Part shown: positions 33,005 through 44,754 of the stretch, piece after piece
Layout of the letters: every line of letters starts with the position of its first letter
How positions within the stretch are numbered: position 1 is the stretch's first letter
Origin: Apricaphanius iberus
Taxonomy: Eukaryota > Chordata > Actinopteri > Cyprinodontiformes > Aphaniidae
Direction: 5' to 3'
Assembly: GCA_028564705.1 (NCBI GenBank)
Contig: JAPXFQ010000351.1
Coordinates: forward strand, 1,178,001-1,242,000
DNA: 64,000 nucleotides
Position numbers and translations under genes: made by a program
Notes under the pieces: model-generated
What the model was told of the DNA's origin: nothing
Seen by the model: the letters and a program-made list of their open reading frames with translations, nothing else
Databases searched by the model: none

Positions 33005-34624
33005 AGGGACTATATAATGCTATTTTACAGCTTTCAACTTCTGTGATAGACACATATATGATAAAATGTTACCATTGGTGTTATATAGTATGTAATTGTC
33101 CTAAAATTGAACTTGTATTCTGGAGTTAATATTGGACCACGAAGTAAAATAGCTCGTTTCTCCATAACCCCGCCTCCTGAACTGCCCATCCCCCCTACCC
33201 CGCTCCGCTCTGCTTCTCTCCTGTGCACACAGCTGCTCTGACTCAGAAAAACAAGCTGAGGCTTATCGCAACCCAGAGGAGGGGCGCGCGATATGACGAT
33301 TTAAGACCATGGAACGATCTACACTTCTGACGATCTGTCATTTTTGAGAGATCGTTTCATCCTGATTCCCAGTTCTGCTGCTTTATTTCTCCCTCTGTGT
33401 GCAAAGAAAAGCCGCCGCGCCCTCCATGCTTTAAGCAAATTGCAAATGTTTATGACATCAGCATTGTGTAAAAAACATTTGAACCACTTAAAGCTGCATT
33501 TACCCCATTGTATGAGAATTATTAATTGGCGTATTATAGATTGCACAATACATATTGCACTATCTTTGCAGGTGGATGTTAGTCTTTTAATTTAAAAGAT
33601 TTTATATTTTATTCTATTTGCTCAATATCATATTTTTTAAGTAAGTTAATGTTTGCTTTCTGTTTTAGTAGACAAGTCAAGATAAATTTTTTTATATAAT
33701 ACATTTAAATATGTTTATGATTTTGATGTATTTTTCAATTAGGTTATTTGAATAATGAAAAATACTTATATATATAAATATATATATAGTTTCATTTATA
33801 ACTTTCAGTGCATTTCTATCATCTCTGGTGTGAGATAGCCATATAAGTATTTTAGCCCTGTGCTGGTTATCCCTAATTTGAATGAATTTATTTATTTAAT
33901 GTTGCTGTTCTTTAATGTGTGATTTAAGTTTTGTTGGTTATCATTTTAAAGAAAATCATGATAAGTCGAAATCATGATAAAATATTTGAAAAATTGTGAT
34001 ATTCTATTTTTGCCATATCGACCACCCCTAACCTGGAGTTCTAAAGAAAATTTTAATACCACCAAATACCACAATGAGCATCTATTATATTAAGGGCTCA
34101 GACGTTTGGTTTATTTTTAAGTTTTTGTGTAAAAAAAAACGAAGTCAGTAAAGCTTATTTCAACTGCTAAATCCAGGCTATAGAAAGAGTCCAAACTAAC
34201 ATAGCTGAGTTCAGTAAGCAGCTCTATCCAGCCCAGTATATAAAAAAGCAGGAGTTGTTTGCACCTGTTTACTGAACTTTCTGAGATGCTACAGATCAAT
34301 TAATTAAAAACAGAAGCAGCTATGAGCTTTGAGAAGGGGGAGGGTGTGTTTGGAACTTTAGCAGAGGTAAGCCGCTCTGTCTGCGGTGAAGAGACGTCTA
34401 GCACTCCGTTGTTTTCACTTAGTGACGTCACAGTATTTAACTGTTTGAACACTCAGTCATTTTCTAGGAGAGTGAGGTGCAGCTGCTCAGAGAGCAGGAT
34501 TCAAGAGGATTACTTAGACATGCGTGAATTAAGCCAAAAACCTCTCTGATGGAGTTGTTTTAGAAAATTGCACTACCAGATGGTTGAAAACTCCAAAACA
34601 TAGATTTTGCATGATATAGGCCCT
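33005..34624. mobile_element. TTAA-target element (Kolobok-like) containing a nested hAT-type MITE
   Basis: TTAA flanks at 33001-33004 and 34625-34628. The ends AGGGACTATATAATGC on the left and, on the other strand, AGGGCCTATATCATGC on the right differ at two positions. It spans 1620 bp, of which 33279-34030 is a later insertion. No transposase frame is present. Confidence 0.85.
33279..34030. mobile_element. hAT-type MITE nested in the TTAA-target element
   Basis: The left end GAGGGGCGCGCGATATG and the reverse of the right end TAGGGGTGGTCGATATG match at most positions. The flanking 8-mers acccagag and acctggag agree at 6 of 8. It is AT-rich and has no coding frame. Confidence 0.65.
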
Positions 34625-34628
34625 TTAA

Positions 34629-34860
34629 TGGTTTTTAAGTGTCTTAATGGTCTTGGGCCTTCTTATCTTTCTGAAATGCTTTTACCATTTGAACCTTTGC
34701 GGTCTCTGTTTTCCTCTGGCAGTCGTCTCGTCATCATCCCCAAAGTCAGGACACACACTCATGGTGAGGCATATTTTCATTATTATGGCCCTCACCTCTG
34801 GAACAGGCTGCCGAAGGACCTCGGGGTTGCATGTTTTTAAGAGCAAGAAACACATTTTTA
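34629..34860 (+). pseudogene. L2-like ORF2 extreme C-terminus
   Basis: MVFKCLNGLGPSYLSEMLLP, then SGSRLVIIPKVRTHTHGEAY and GPHLWNRLPKDL. This is the standard end of fish L2-type ORF2. Confidence 0.85.
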
Positions 34861-34898
34861 GCTGAGCTTTTAACTGATTATTATTTATTAATTGTTTT

Positions 34899-35650
34899 TT
34901 AACTGAAGTCCAACAACAAAACACCGCTCGGGTTCAGATCGGGGGGGCCATACAGCCCAACCACGCCTCTCCAGGTCTCACTGTCATTGCCCACGTGAGC
35001 GTTGAAATCCCCCAGCAGAATGAGGGAGTCCCCAGAAGGAGCACTCTCCAGCACCCCCTCCAAGGACTCCAAGAAGGGAGCTACTGTTCGGTGCATAAGC
35101 ACAAACAATAGTCAGAACCCGTCCCCCCACCCGTAGGCTGAGGGAGGCTACCCTCTCATTCACCGGGGTAAACCCCAACGTATAGGCGCCGAGATGGGGG
35201 GCAACAAGCATGCCCACCCCAGCTCGGCGCCTCTCACCGGGGGCCACACCAGAGTGGAAGAGAGTCCAACCCCTCTCGAGGAGACAGGTTCCAGAGCCAG
35301 AGCCATGCGTCGAGGATAGGCCGACGATGTCCAGTCGGAACCTCTCAACCTCGCACACCAGCTCCCGCTCCTTCCCCACCAGAGAGGTGACGTTCCACGT
35401 CCCAAGAGCCAGCTTCTGCAGCCGAGGATCGGCCAAGGTCCCCGCCTTCGGCCACCGCCCATCTTGCACTGCACCCGACCCCTATGGCCCCTCCCACAGG
35501 TGGTAAGCTCATGGGAAGGGGGGCCCATATTTCCTCTTCGGGCTGAGCCCAGCCGGGCCCCATAGGTAAAGGCTTCGTGCTCGCCAACGTGCCCCACCTC
35601 CAGGCTTGGCTCCAGAGTGGGGCCCCGGTGACCCAAGTGGCCAGGGATCA
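34899..35650 (-). pseudogene. Endonuclease domain of the 5'-inverted LINE
   Basis: Minus-strand frames read KLALGTWNVTSLVGKERELV, then VERFRLDIVGLSSTHG, then ERRRAGVGMLVAPHLG and, after a frameshift near 35100, [18 protein letters not shown] and [20 protein letters not shown] is the endonuclease catalytic block. The reading stops at LLLDF, exactly where the plus-strand part begins. Confidence 0.85.
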
Positions 35651-37832
35651 CTTGGTCCAACGCTGTCATTCATCATAGGGGTCTTTGGGCTGCGCTTTGT
35701 CTGATCCCTCACCTAGGACCAGTTTGCCATGGGTGACCCTACCAGGGGCATAAAGCCCCAGACAACATAGCTCCTAGGATCATTGGGACACTCATACCCC
35801 TCCACCGCGGTAAGGTGGCAGCCCAAGGAGGGGGCAACAAGCTTGTTGTTGGACTTCTGTGCTCGTCATGGATTATCCATAACGAACACCATGTTCAAAC
35901 ATAAGGGTGTTCATGTGTGCACTTGGCACCAGGACACCCTAGGCCGCAGCTCGATGATCGACCTGGTTGTCGTTTCATCGGACCTGCGGCCGCATGTTTT
36001 GGACACTCGGGTGAAGAGAGGGGCGGAGCTATCCACCAACCACTACCTGGTGGTGAGTCGGCTCTGGTGGTGGGGGAGGACGCCTGACAGACCTGGCAGG
36101 CCCAAACGTGTTGTGAGGGTCTGCTGGGAACGTCTGGCGGAGTCTTCTGTCAGCAGGGGTTTCAACTCTCACCTCCGGCAGAACTTCAAACACGTCCCGG
36201 GGGAGGCGGGGGACATTGAGTCCGAATGGGCCATGTTCCGTGCCTCCATTGTCGAAGCGGCTGACCGTAGTTGTGGCCATAAGGTAGTTGGTGCCTGTCG
36301 CGGCGGCAACCCTCGAGCCCGCTGGTGGACACCAGTGGTGAGGGATGCTGCCAAGCTGAAGAAGGAGTCCTATCGGGCCTTTTTGGCCTGTGGGACTCCG
36401 GAAGCAGCTGATAGGTACCGGCAGGCCAAGCGGAGTGCGGCTCGGATGGTCGCTGAGGCAAAAACTAATAAATGAATGGGAGGAGTTTGGACAGACCATG
36501 GAAAACGACTTCCGTATGGCTTCGAAGCGATTCTGGTCCACCATCCGGCGTCTGGGGGGGGGGGAGCGGTCTGCCACCAACACTGTTTACAGTTGGGGCA
36601 GTGTGCTGCTGACCTCAACGCGGAACGTTTTGGGACGGTGGATGGAATACTTCGAAGACCTCCTCAGTCCCACCGACACGCCTTCCTGTTTGGAAGCAGA
36701 GTCTGGGGACTCTGGGACGGGCTCTCCAATCTCTGGTGATGAAGTCAACGAGGTTGTTAAAAAGCTCCTTGGTGGATGAGATCCGGCCAAACGGCTCTGG
36801 ATGTTGTAGGGCTGTGTTGGTTGACGCGGCTCTGCAATATTGCGTTGACGGATAGTCGAACCTCGGATTCAGGAGGAACAATGCGGTTTTCGTCCTGGCC
36901 GTGGAACACTGAACCAGCTCTACACCCTCGGCAGGGTCCTGGAGGGTGCCTGGGAGTTCGCCCAACCGGTCCACATGTGCTTTGTGGACTTGCAGAAGGC
37001 GTTCAACCGTGTCCCTCGGGGTGTCCTGTGGGGGGGTTCTCCAGGAGTATGGGGTACCAGGCCCTTTGATACGGGCTGTTAGGTCCCTATATGAACGGTG
37101 TCAGAGTCTGGTTCGCATTGCCGGCAGTAAGTCGGACTCATTTCCGGTGAGAGCTGGACTCCGCCAAGGTTGCCCTTTGTCACCGGTCCTGTTCATAATG
37201 TTTATGGACAGGATTTCTAGGCGCAGCCAAGGTGTTGAGGCGATCCGTTTTGGTGACCTCAGGATCGGGTCTCTGCTTTTTGCAGATGATGTGGTCTTGT
37301 TGGCTTCATCTGAACGTGATCTACAGCTCTCGTTGGAGCGGTTCGCAGCCGAGTGTGAAGCGGCTGGGATGAGGATCAGCACCTCCAAATCCGAGACCAT
37401 GGTCTTGAGCCGGAAAAGGGTAGAGTGCCTTCTCCGGGTCGGGGATGAGGTCCTTCCTCAAGTGGGGGAGTTTAGGTATCTGGGGGTCTTGTTCACGAAT
37501 GAGGGAAAAAGGGAACGGGAGATCGATGGATGGATTGGTAAGGCGTATGCAGTTATGCGGGCGCTGTACCAGTCTGTCGTGGTGAAGAGAGAGCTGAGCC
37601 GAAAGGCAAAGCTCTCCTGGGCACGTCCCACCGGGAGGAGACCCAGGGAAGACCCAGGACTCGCTGGAGGGATTATGTCTCCCAGCTGGCCTGGGAACGC
37701 CTCGGGATTCCTCCCGAGGAGCTGGCCCAAGTAGCCAGGGAGAGGGAAGTTTGGGTCTCTTTGCTTAGGCTACTGCCTCCGCGACCAAAACCCGGATAAG
37801 CGGAAGATGATGGATGGATAGATGGATGGATG
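34906..37832. mobile_element. LINE with inverted 5' half, inserted in the 3' UTR of the L2-like LINE
   Basis: A 12-bp target duplication GTTTTTTAACTG (34894-34905 and 37833-37844) gives exact borders. The right end is the typical GATAAGCGGAAGATGATGGA tail with GGAT repeats. From 34906 to about 35830 the element reads on minus (5' UTR, endonuclease); from about 35835 to 37832 it reads on plus (end of endonuclease, RT). Both segments start at the same coding point (LLLDF), so the 5' part was inverted in place, as in twin priming. Confidence 0.9.
35840..37800 (+). pseudogene. Endonuclease end and reverse transcriptase of the 5'-inverted LINE
   Basis: Starts LLLDFCARHGLSITNTMFKH, then MIDLVVVSSDLRPHVLDTRV (end of endonuclease), SKRFWSTIRRL, and RT blocks RAGLRQGCPLSPVLFIMFMD, LLFADDVVLLAS and GEFRYLGVLFTNEG. 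At least three frameshifts occur between 36470 and 37070. After KRELSRKAKLS the text jumps to PTGRRPRED, so a block before the C-terminus is deleted. Non-functional. Confidence 0.85.
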
Positions 37833-37935
37833 GTTTTTTAACTGCACCATGTGGGGTCATACTAATCTGTAAAGACTTTGGGAAGCTATGCAGTTTGAAA
37901 AGTGCTTTATAAATAAAGTTTGATTGATTGATCCT

Positions 37936-38250
37936 GTGATATGAACTTGACCCGTTTCAGCATTATGATGGGGAAAAGACAGAGAGAATCTCTCTTCCCT
38001 GAGCTCAGGTAAAGAAACCCACGTTCTGAAACCATCCTCCATCGACAATCCCAAGCTATTTAGATGCTTGTTATTCTTGGAATCACTTCAGATTTAAAAA
38101 ACAGATTTAAAATGGCATGACAAAAACAGCGTGACAAAAATAACAGTATCATCAATGTAGCCCGGAGAACATTTGCTCATAAAACACAGTCAGCTTTGTC
38201 CTCCTGGGAAAAAAAAAATACCACTACCATTTGTTTTAGAACTCCACATG
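37936..38250. other. No gene recognised
   Basis: Short AT-rich stretch between the L2-like tail and the next LINE tail. Confidence 0.5.
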
Positions 38251-38617
38251 TGAAATGAAGTTGAATGTTGTGCCACGTCTTTCTGTGATTCTCTTCTTGC
38301 ATGTATTTACACGTTGCATCTCATTTTTATCAACTGCTCTTAGATTGTCAGGTATCCTGCTTAGCTACAAAGTCCTGCTGGATGGATGGATCGATTCAGA
38401 TGATGCTCCTGGTGGCCAAGCATCCTCCAAGTCCTGTTATCAACTTTTTACCCTCTTTAATGTAGAAATTACTCCAAAAACAGTTCCTTTATTCTTTCTC
38501 TGTCTCTTCTCTGTTTTCCCAGTCCCCCAGATGGTCGTGGCAGGTGGCCGCTTGTACTGAGTCAGGTTCTGGTTCTGGTCCTGCTGGAGGTTTCTTCCTG
38601 TTAAAGGGGTGTTTTTC
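38251..38617 (+). mobile_element. L2-like LINE 3' UTR, left part (continues at 40058)
   Basis: TGGTCGTGGCAGGTGGCCGC and GCTGGAGGTTTCTTCCTGTT are shared with 45150-45230 and 62170-62240. It is interrupted at 38625 by a hAT-type element. The 5' limit is approximate. Confidence 0.75.
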
Positions 38618-38625
38618 CTCTCCAC

Positions 38626-40049
38626 CAGGGGCGGATCTAGAAAAATATTGCTGCACGTCAATATATATGCAATACAGCATATATATACGCTTCTGTATTG
38701 CAGCTGTACTTTCTTATCATGATATGCTGAGAACAAAGGAGATAGCTGTCACACAAAGAGCACAAGTATTTGTTAGAAATCAAATTCCTATACGTTTTTG
38801 GCAGTTTTTTTGCAAAATTCTTCTTTTTTAATTTCTTAAATGAAAAATTAAGATTTTTTTTACTATGGTTTCATATTCTAAGAATAAATGCTAATAAAGT
38901 TGTAGTTTAAAGTCTAAGCAAGTGTAATAAACAAAGGTATAGCACCAATTTAATTGTTTACCCCAACAGATTTTGGGTCTATTTATTTTGGATTGTGTAT
39001 AATGTTAGGATTTGTATAATGTAAGGATGAGTCCAGAAATTATGTAATTTTTAATTCCCTTTAATTTTAACTTCATAATACTAAAAAATCTGTACTTTCT
39101 AAAATAAAGTAAACTTGGTAATTAGGATAAATGAATTTAAATATTTATTTGCAGATTAGATCAAAACTTCCTAAAATGTTCTGTCTGGAACAGAACAGAA
39201 ATACAATTTATTGCCTCATTGGGGGGGGGGGGGGGGGTTCCTAAAAAAAAAAGATCAAAATACCATTTTTTTCTAAAATAAGATATAAGTCAGTATGCTG
39301 TTTCCCTACCATGTGGACTAACTTGACTGGATGTGCTTGGTGCTTGTTGCCCTGCCTTTCTCTTTCTCCCTCTTCATCTCGGTAATTCTCTCCCTCCTCG
39401 ATCTCCTGTCCGGTGTCATTCAAGCACTATCTCCTGTCCCTGATCATCTCGTCCTTTCCCTCCATCGCTTTTCTGTCGCTCATCTCTCTCTTCTTCCACG
39501 TCGTCCCCTCCGTCCACTTTACTCACCAGGTTACTCTCCGTGTTTCTCGCCTTTGTCTTTGGTGAAAAAATAAGAAAAAATACAGAGGCTTTGTTGTCGC
39601 TTCATTTCTGTAGAATTTAAAGTAATTTAACTTTTTTTTTCTGGACAAACGTAAAGATTTCACCCTCTCTGACTTAGTTTACATGTTCCAAAAAATACGA
39701 TTTTCAATTTTTCTCGCCTCAAATAGTAACTAATCTATCAGCATTGAGCTAGAAATGAAATTCTATTTTGTAAGTGGCATAGTTTCCTCTTTCCTGGTGT
39801 GCTCCTGCCTTCTGTGCAGGTCGGCTTCTCTCTCACTTCCCGCCTCTCAGAAGCGTCTAGAGTTGGTGTACGGTTACGTCGTGCTGCATTCAATGTCGTC
39901 GGAAAAATTAACTTAATGCGCTTAATGTCTGACTTTAGACAACTATTTATTGATTTCATAGCCGCTGGCTGGGGTGGCAGCTGGGGTGGCAAGGCTTTCT
40001 TTTAGGGTGGCAACTGCCACCCTATGCCACCCCAGTAGATCCGCCCCTG
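38626..40049. mobile_element. Non-autonomous hAT-type element, 1424 bp
   Basis: An exact 8-bp duplication ctctccac (38618-38625 and 40050-40057). The left end is CAGGGGCGGATCTA; the right end TAGATCCGCCCCTG is its exact inverse. The L2-like 3' UTR resumes directly afterwards. The interior contains a poly-G run (about 39222-39237) and AT-rich blocks, with no transposase motif. Confidence 0.95.
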
Positions 40050-40057
40050 CTCTCCAC

Positions 40058-40306
40058 TGTCACTTAATGCTTGCTCAGTATGAGGGATTACTGAGGGATT
40101 GTTGTGGTTGGAGTCTGCATGTTTAGGGCACAACCTGACGTCAATGACTCAACACAATCTGCTGGGATTCCTTACATAGAAAACTTTAAACTGATTGGAA
40201 TGTTTGTACAATTTTATTGAAATGACTTTTCTTGTAAAGTGCCTTGAGATTACATCTGTTGGGAATTGGCACCATATAAATAAATTGAATTGAATTGAAT
40301 TGAACT
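40058..40306 (+). mobile_element. L2-like LINE 3' UTR, right part
   Basis: Continues from 38617 and ends AAATTGAATTGAATTGAA after AAAGTGCCTTGAGATTACAT. Confidence 0.85.
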
Positions 40307-40405
40307 GAAGAGCTGACCCAAGTAGCTGGGGAGAGGGAAGTCTGGTACTCTCTGCTTATGCTTCGGCCCCGCGACCCGACTTTTGGATAAGCGGAGGAAG
40401 ATGGA
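40307..40405 (+). repeat. LINE 3' tail (same family as 34906-37832)
   Basis: GGGGAGAGGGAAGTCTGGTA, then GCGACCCGACTTTTGGATAA and GCGGAGGAAGATGGATGA match the end of the inverted LINE (37735-37820). Confidence 0.75.
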
Positions 40406-40449
40406 TGAACTGAATTTAATTGAATTATGGCATGGACATGGTCTTGACA

Positions 40450-40990
40450 ACCAACAGTTATGCCTTGCTAGTAATCTGATATATTTCTGGAGTAATAAAT
40501 TGGCCAAAGGATAGCCAAGAGTACATCAAGAGTAAAGCCCTGAAGGATGAAGCCCTCAGGGATTGTCTCAGACAATGGAAACTGGATAAGACAGAGCAGA
40601 AGAAAGCAAAATGGGAATAAAAAAAAATCCTTCATTTGATGAACCACTGACCGATAGCTCAAGTGGCTGAATCGACCAAATCCTCCCAATGATTGGAGAG
40701 GGCAGATCTGAAAGACAGCACAAGAGCAGGCCTTGAGCGCCAGAGTGTTAGATGCCCAGAATCCAGAAATAATCCAGCATCTCAAAGCAGGGTGTAATTT
40801 ACTGGGAGGAAAGAAGAACATGGAATGCCATAATCAAGTGGCTGCTACAGAGAAGTGTACAAAAACAGCTGTATTAAATATGAGGTGGAGAATCCTAGGT
40901 CAAAGTGGGAATCACCTCCCAAGATTGTGGAAGATAAGAAGCTAAGATCCTGTGGGACTTCCATACAAACTGAAAAAAATGGTAAACCCA
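40450..40990 (+). pseudogene. LINE ORF2 C-terminal remnant of another family
   Basis: Read across frames: LEARVLDAQ-like text, then IIQHLKAGCNLLGGKKNMEC and HNQVAA, later ENPRSKWESPPKIVEDKK. This is the cysteine/histidine-containing C-terminal region seen in a common fish LINE ORF2. Frames are broken. Confidence 0.55.
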
Positions 40991-41039
40991 TCACAGTATA
41001 CAGTACTTTAGTAGGACTTTTTTTTTTCTACAACTGAAT

Positions 41040-42835
41040 AATTACCATGTAGAAGCTACATAAGTCAAAGTAGTTAGGATCAGGTATAGACTAAACAAGC
41101 CCTCTTACTTAGAACTAGACAACCTTTTGAGTACCTAATATATACTGAAAGTTTTATGAAAAACAAACAGAAAAGAGTGGAGGCATGAAAAGTGCATGAC
41201 AGTGTGAACAAAGCAGGGCACGGCTTGCTTCCGAAAACAAACAGTGAATACAGCCTGATGGATTTTCCATTGCAGAGCAGTGTTAATGAGAGGAAGCAGG
41301 GGAGTGCTTCCTAGGGATTGCATTGTGATATCGTGCACTGTTTCACCTTCAGCAGCTTGATCGAGGGAAACCTCCAAGAGTTTGGTCAATCTGTCCTTCT
41401 CAGTTAGGGATGGTAAATCCCTGCTTGGGACATTTGGAAAACTGCCATGCAGCATCCGCTAACCGCCGGCTATAAGAAAGGATGTTTGATAATGCCTTTA
41501 GATTTTACTTCTGACTTAAAAGCCAGCCTGTCAGACTTAACATTTAACTTATGCCAACTTTACTTAATGTGCTTCCTGTTTTATTCCACAAATTCCTGGA
41601 ACACATAAAAATAAAATCAAGTGCAGAGAGCAGTCAGAGGTCAGAAAGATGTAAGATCTGTTGGTGATTACAGGAAAAAGCTTAAGGGACACGTTGCAAA
41701 CGTGATATGTCAAATCAAATGAAACCCATTGTTAGCTATACAGTGGTGCACCTTCCTCTACCTGGCTGTTACAGTATGTATCCTGATTCAACTTGTTCCC
41801 TGATTAATGTCTACTTCAGTTTCATTTACATTGTGCAAATGTACATCAAAAATCATCTGAAGATGCTTGGTAGTATAAACCAATAATTATTTAAATCAAC
41901 AGAAATTAAATTGATTTTAGCCGATTTATTTCATGTAGGTGGTGACAGTAGTGAGAAAAATTACCAGCAGAACCAGGCTTTATTGGGTACTAGTTTAAAT
42001 AGAAAGGTAAGTGAAGGTAAATGAAACATAAGTAGAACCTGTATAGCTAGTAATCATCAGACAGATTTGCTGTTTGGTGACAGTGCTGTAAACAAACCTA
42101 CATTTACTAAAACATTAAGTAGTTTGCAAGAATGATTATGTCTAATGTAATATATAGGACATATAAATCAGAGATATGTATGGAATTGGCGCAATATAGA
42201 AGAAACTGGTTCTAGGTACTGGGACTAGGCATCCATTTTCTTAGAGTTCATGGATATCTTTTTGAAGGCTTTCGAAGGTCGTCTAGTACTTAATTTCAGT
42301 TTATTTATATTTCACCTATTCACAACAGATGTCATTTACACTTTTAACTGCACTTGAATTTGAATCGGGCATTGCTACCAGCTCAGCTGGGATTTCTGAT
42401 GTCAGCCATCCTGCAGTTGTGGAGTATAAAACAAGCTCAGCCTCTACCACACCTCCGTAGCAGTTGGAGTTGGAAACTCGAAAAGATATAGCTCAGGGCG
42501 GCTCGCCTCCTGCACAAAACCATTCCTCCCTTTCCTCTGGTGAAGGAGGTGGTTAGAAATCTTTAACTTCATTATTGCACCCCTCTGAGGAAATGGAGCT
42601 CACGTTCCTGTTGCTCTCCATCAGATTGCATTGAGTACTTGTTTGCTTTTGACTCAACAAATTAAGTTAGACACTTAAAGACCCAGGCTCTAAACAAACA
42701 CACTAAAAGAGAGGCTTGGCTGGCCTGTTTGATCAAACCAAACCAGTTTTTAAGTGGATGTGTTAGACCACCCACAGAAGTTATGAAGATTCCTTTATGC
42801 TTGCATGCAGGTCTTTATTATGTTTGTTCACTAAT
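41040..42835. other. No gene recognised; a small L2 tail scrap near 42295-42330
   Basis: A 106-residue minus frame (41455-41135) has no known motif. The scrap TTCAGTTTATTTATATTTCA is an antisense L2-like end. Confidence 0.4.
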
Positions 42836-43056
42836 TCAATTCAGTTTATTTATGTAGCACCAATTCACAACACATGTCACCTCGAGGCACTTTACAAAAA
42901 AGTCTTTTCAATCATACATGTATTCCAATTAATCCTTTAGTTCCCTATTCCAATCAGTTTTAAGGTTTTTTATCCAAGAAAACCGAGCAGACTACATTGA
43001 ATAATTGAATGAGGGAGGGAAACGAAGATTGCGAGTGGTAGTTAAGTTAAAGGACA
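42836..43056 (-). mobile_element. L2-like LINE 3' tail
   Basis: CAATTCACAACACATGTCAC and CGAGGCACTTTACA are the antisense of the end seen at 40230-40300. Confidence 0.8.
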
Positions 43057-44650
43057 GGACAGTAGGGTGCTGCCGTCCGGTTCAAAAACGGATGGCCGCA
43101 AATTAGTCCGGCTGGGACCAGGCTGAAGTTGGTGTCAGTTGACAGAAACTTGGTCGTGATCTTGATCAGGTTTGGCTTGATATGGAATATCTGCTGGAAC
43201 GCTGTGACGAAGCATCAGACGATCTGGCCCTGGATGGAGGTCCGGGCTGGAATATATACGCTGGCAGAACAGTTGAGTGACATGATTCCTGATTAACCTC
43301 AGCTGAGAAGCATGAGGGGTAAATAACCATGAAAAGTACATGCTGCCAGCTTCCATCACCAAATGGAGATTCCAGAAGACAGAGCAGAGACACAAACCTT
43401 TTAGGCTATCACATAACAGCTAGACTTAGACTCAGATTAATTTGAATGCATTTGGACTCGGTCTACTAATTATTGACGTCTAACAGAATCTTTTTCAAGG
43501 GATATATGAGTAAATGGGGGTGAATACATTCCATGTGCATAAAACTCTTTAGATTTTTGAAAATCATTCATCTTTTCTTCCACCCACTAATAGTTACTTA
43601 GAGTTAGTATGTCACAAACCAAATAAAAAAACAACATAAAGTGTTGTGGTTGTGATATGAAAAAATTTTAAGTTCAAAGAGAATTAAGCATTTTGATAGG
43701 CCCATTACATTTCAGCATGTCATTTGAATTCAGACTTGAACTGCTGACTTGGAGAGGTCAGTGTGCAGATTGAACCGTGCTTAGACAGGCCAGCTTTGTT
43801 TTGAAGAGACCACGAGCAACTCATACATGAAAAGGCTCCCCGGCTGAACCAGAGGGGAAGTTTCCTCCTGGTGCCTAATGTAAACTTGGCTCCAATAAAA
43901 GCATCCGCTGGCACCTCAGTGGACAACAGGAAATCTTTGTTTATCAAAAACTATCCCGTTGTTGGCCTCGGGGTCTATGACCCCTTTTGTTGTGGCAGAG
44001 CCCCTTAATTCAAGATCTGTTTACTGAAAAAAAGATGTCAAGCCCTTAAGATAAACAACAAAGACATAAAGTATGTGTGTGTGTGTGTGTGTGTGTAAAT
44101 ATAGGCACAGCACAGATTGTGCGTCAGTCTGTCTGGAATTTTATGTTTTTGTCAAAGCGTCTCTTGATAAGTATTGTTTCACACATGAGTTAACCCAGTC
44201 TGCACACTCCTAAATAAAGATTGAAGCAATGAATGCAGGATAACATATCTATTTATTAATCAGGTAAACTGATTACATACAGTCCCATTAGAAAGTATTC
44301 ACAAAGCTTAACTTTTTTTTTTTACTTTGCCACTCTACATACTTATTGCAAAGCCCATTTGAGTAATTTCCTTTTTTTTAAATCTACAAAAAACTGCTCA
44401 AATTTACATAGACAAAACACATTTTCGGAAATTTCTTAAATTGAGAAAAAATACAAGCATATTAAATAACAACTACAGGTATTGAAACCATTTACTCTGA
44501 ATCTCAGAATTTGGCTCTGAAGCTTCGGATTTCCACTCTCTATCCTTGAGATATTTCTGCAACTTCATCGGAGTCTAACGCTGCCAGTTTCAGGGAACTG
44601 AAGATCATTTGGAGAAAGTCAATCCATGTCCTGTCCATGCTTGCTTTTCC
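43057..44650. other. No gene recognised; (GT)n near 44073-44095
   Basis: Two short minus frames (43395-43135, 43947-43720) lack recognisable domains. A GT dinucleotide run is the only clear repeat. Confidence 0.4.
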
Positions 44651-44754
44651 TTTTCCTTTCAGGTTCTGGGAGTGGGGGGATGGGGTTACACTCTGGACAG
44701 GTTACCAAACAGAAGCAGCTATGTCTGCATCCTAAATGCAATTTGGTGTAACCT

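Larger units (their letters stand above)
26240..37935 (+). mobile_element. L2-like LINE (ORF1 and ORF2), broken into segments by nested insertions
   Basis: Segments in order: 5' UTR and ORF1 to about 27261; the ORF1-ORF2 linker from about 29430; ORF2 endonuclease and RT 29810-31164; RT 32036-32150; 32641-33004; 34625-34905; and 3' UTR 37833-37935 ending in TTGATTGATTGAT. Each gap is filled by a separate element, most with exact target duplications, and coding similarity resumes correctly after each. ORF2 itself has many stops and frameshifts, so the copy is old. Confidence 0.85.

Noticed and set aside
35210..36618. Several overlapping frames of 80-180 residues on both strands
   Set aside because: They are shadows of the GC-rich LINE coding segments, whose real frames carry endonuclease and RT motifs.
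41135..41455. 106-residue minus frame as a host exon
   Set aside because: No family motif and no supporting neighbouring exons; the region is between repeats.
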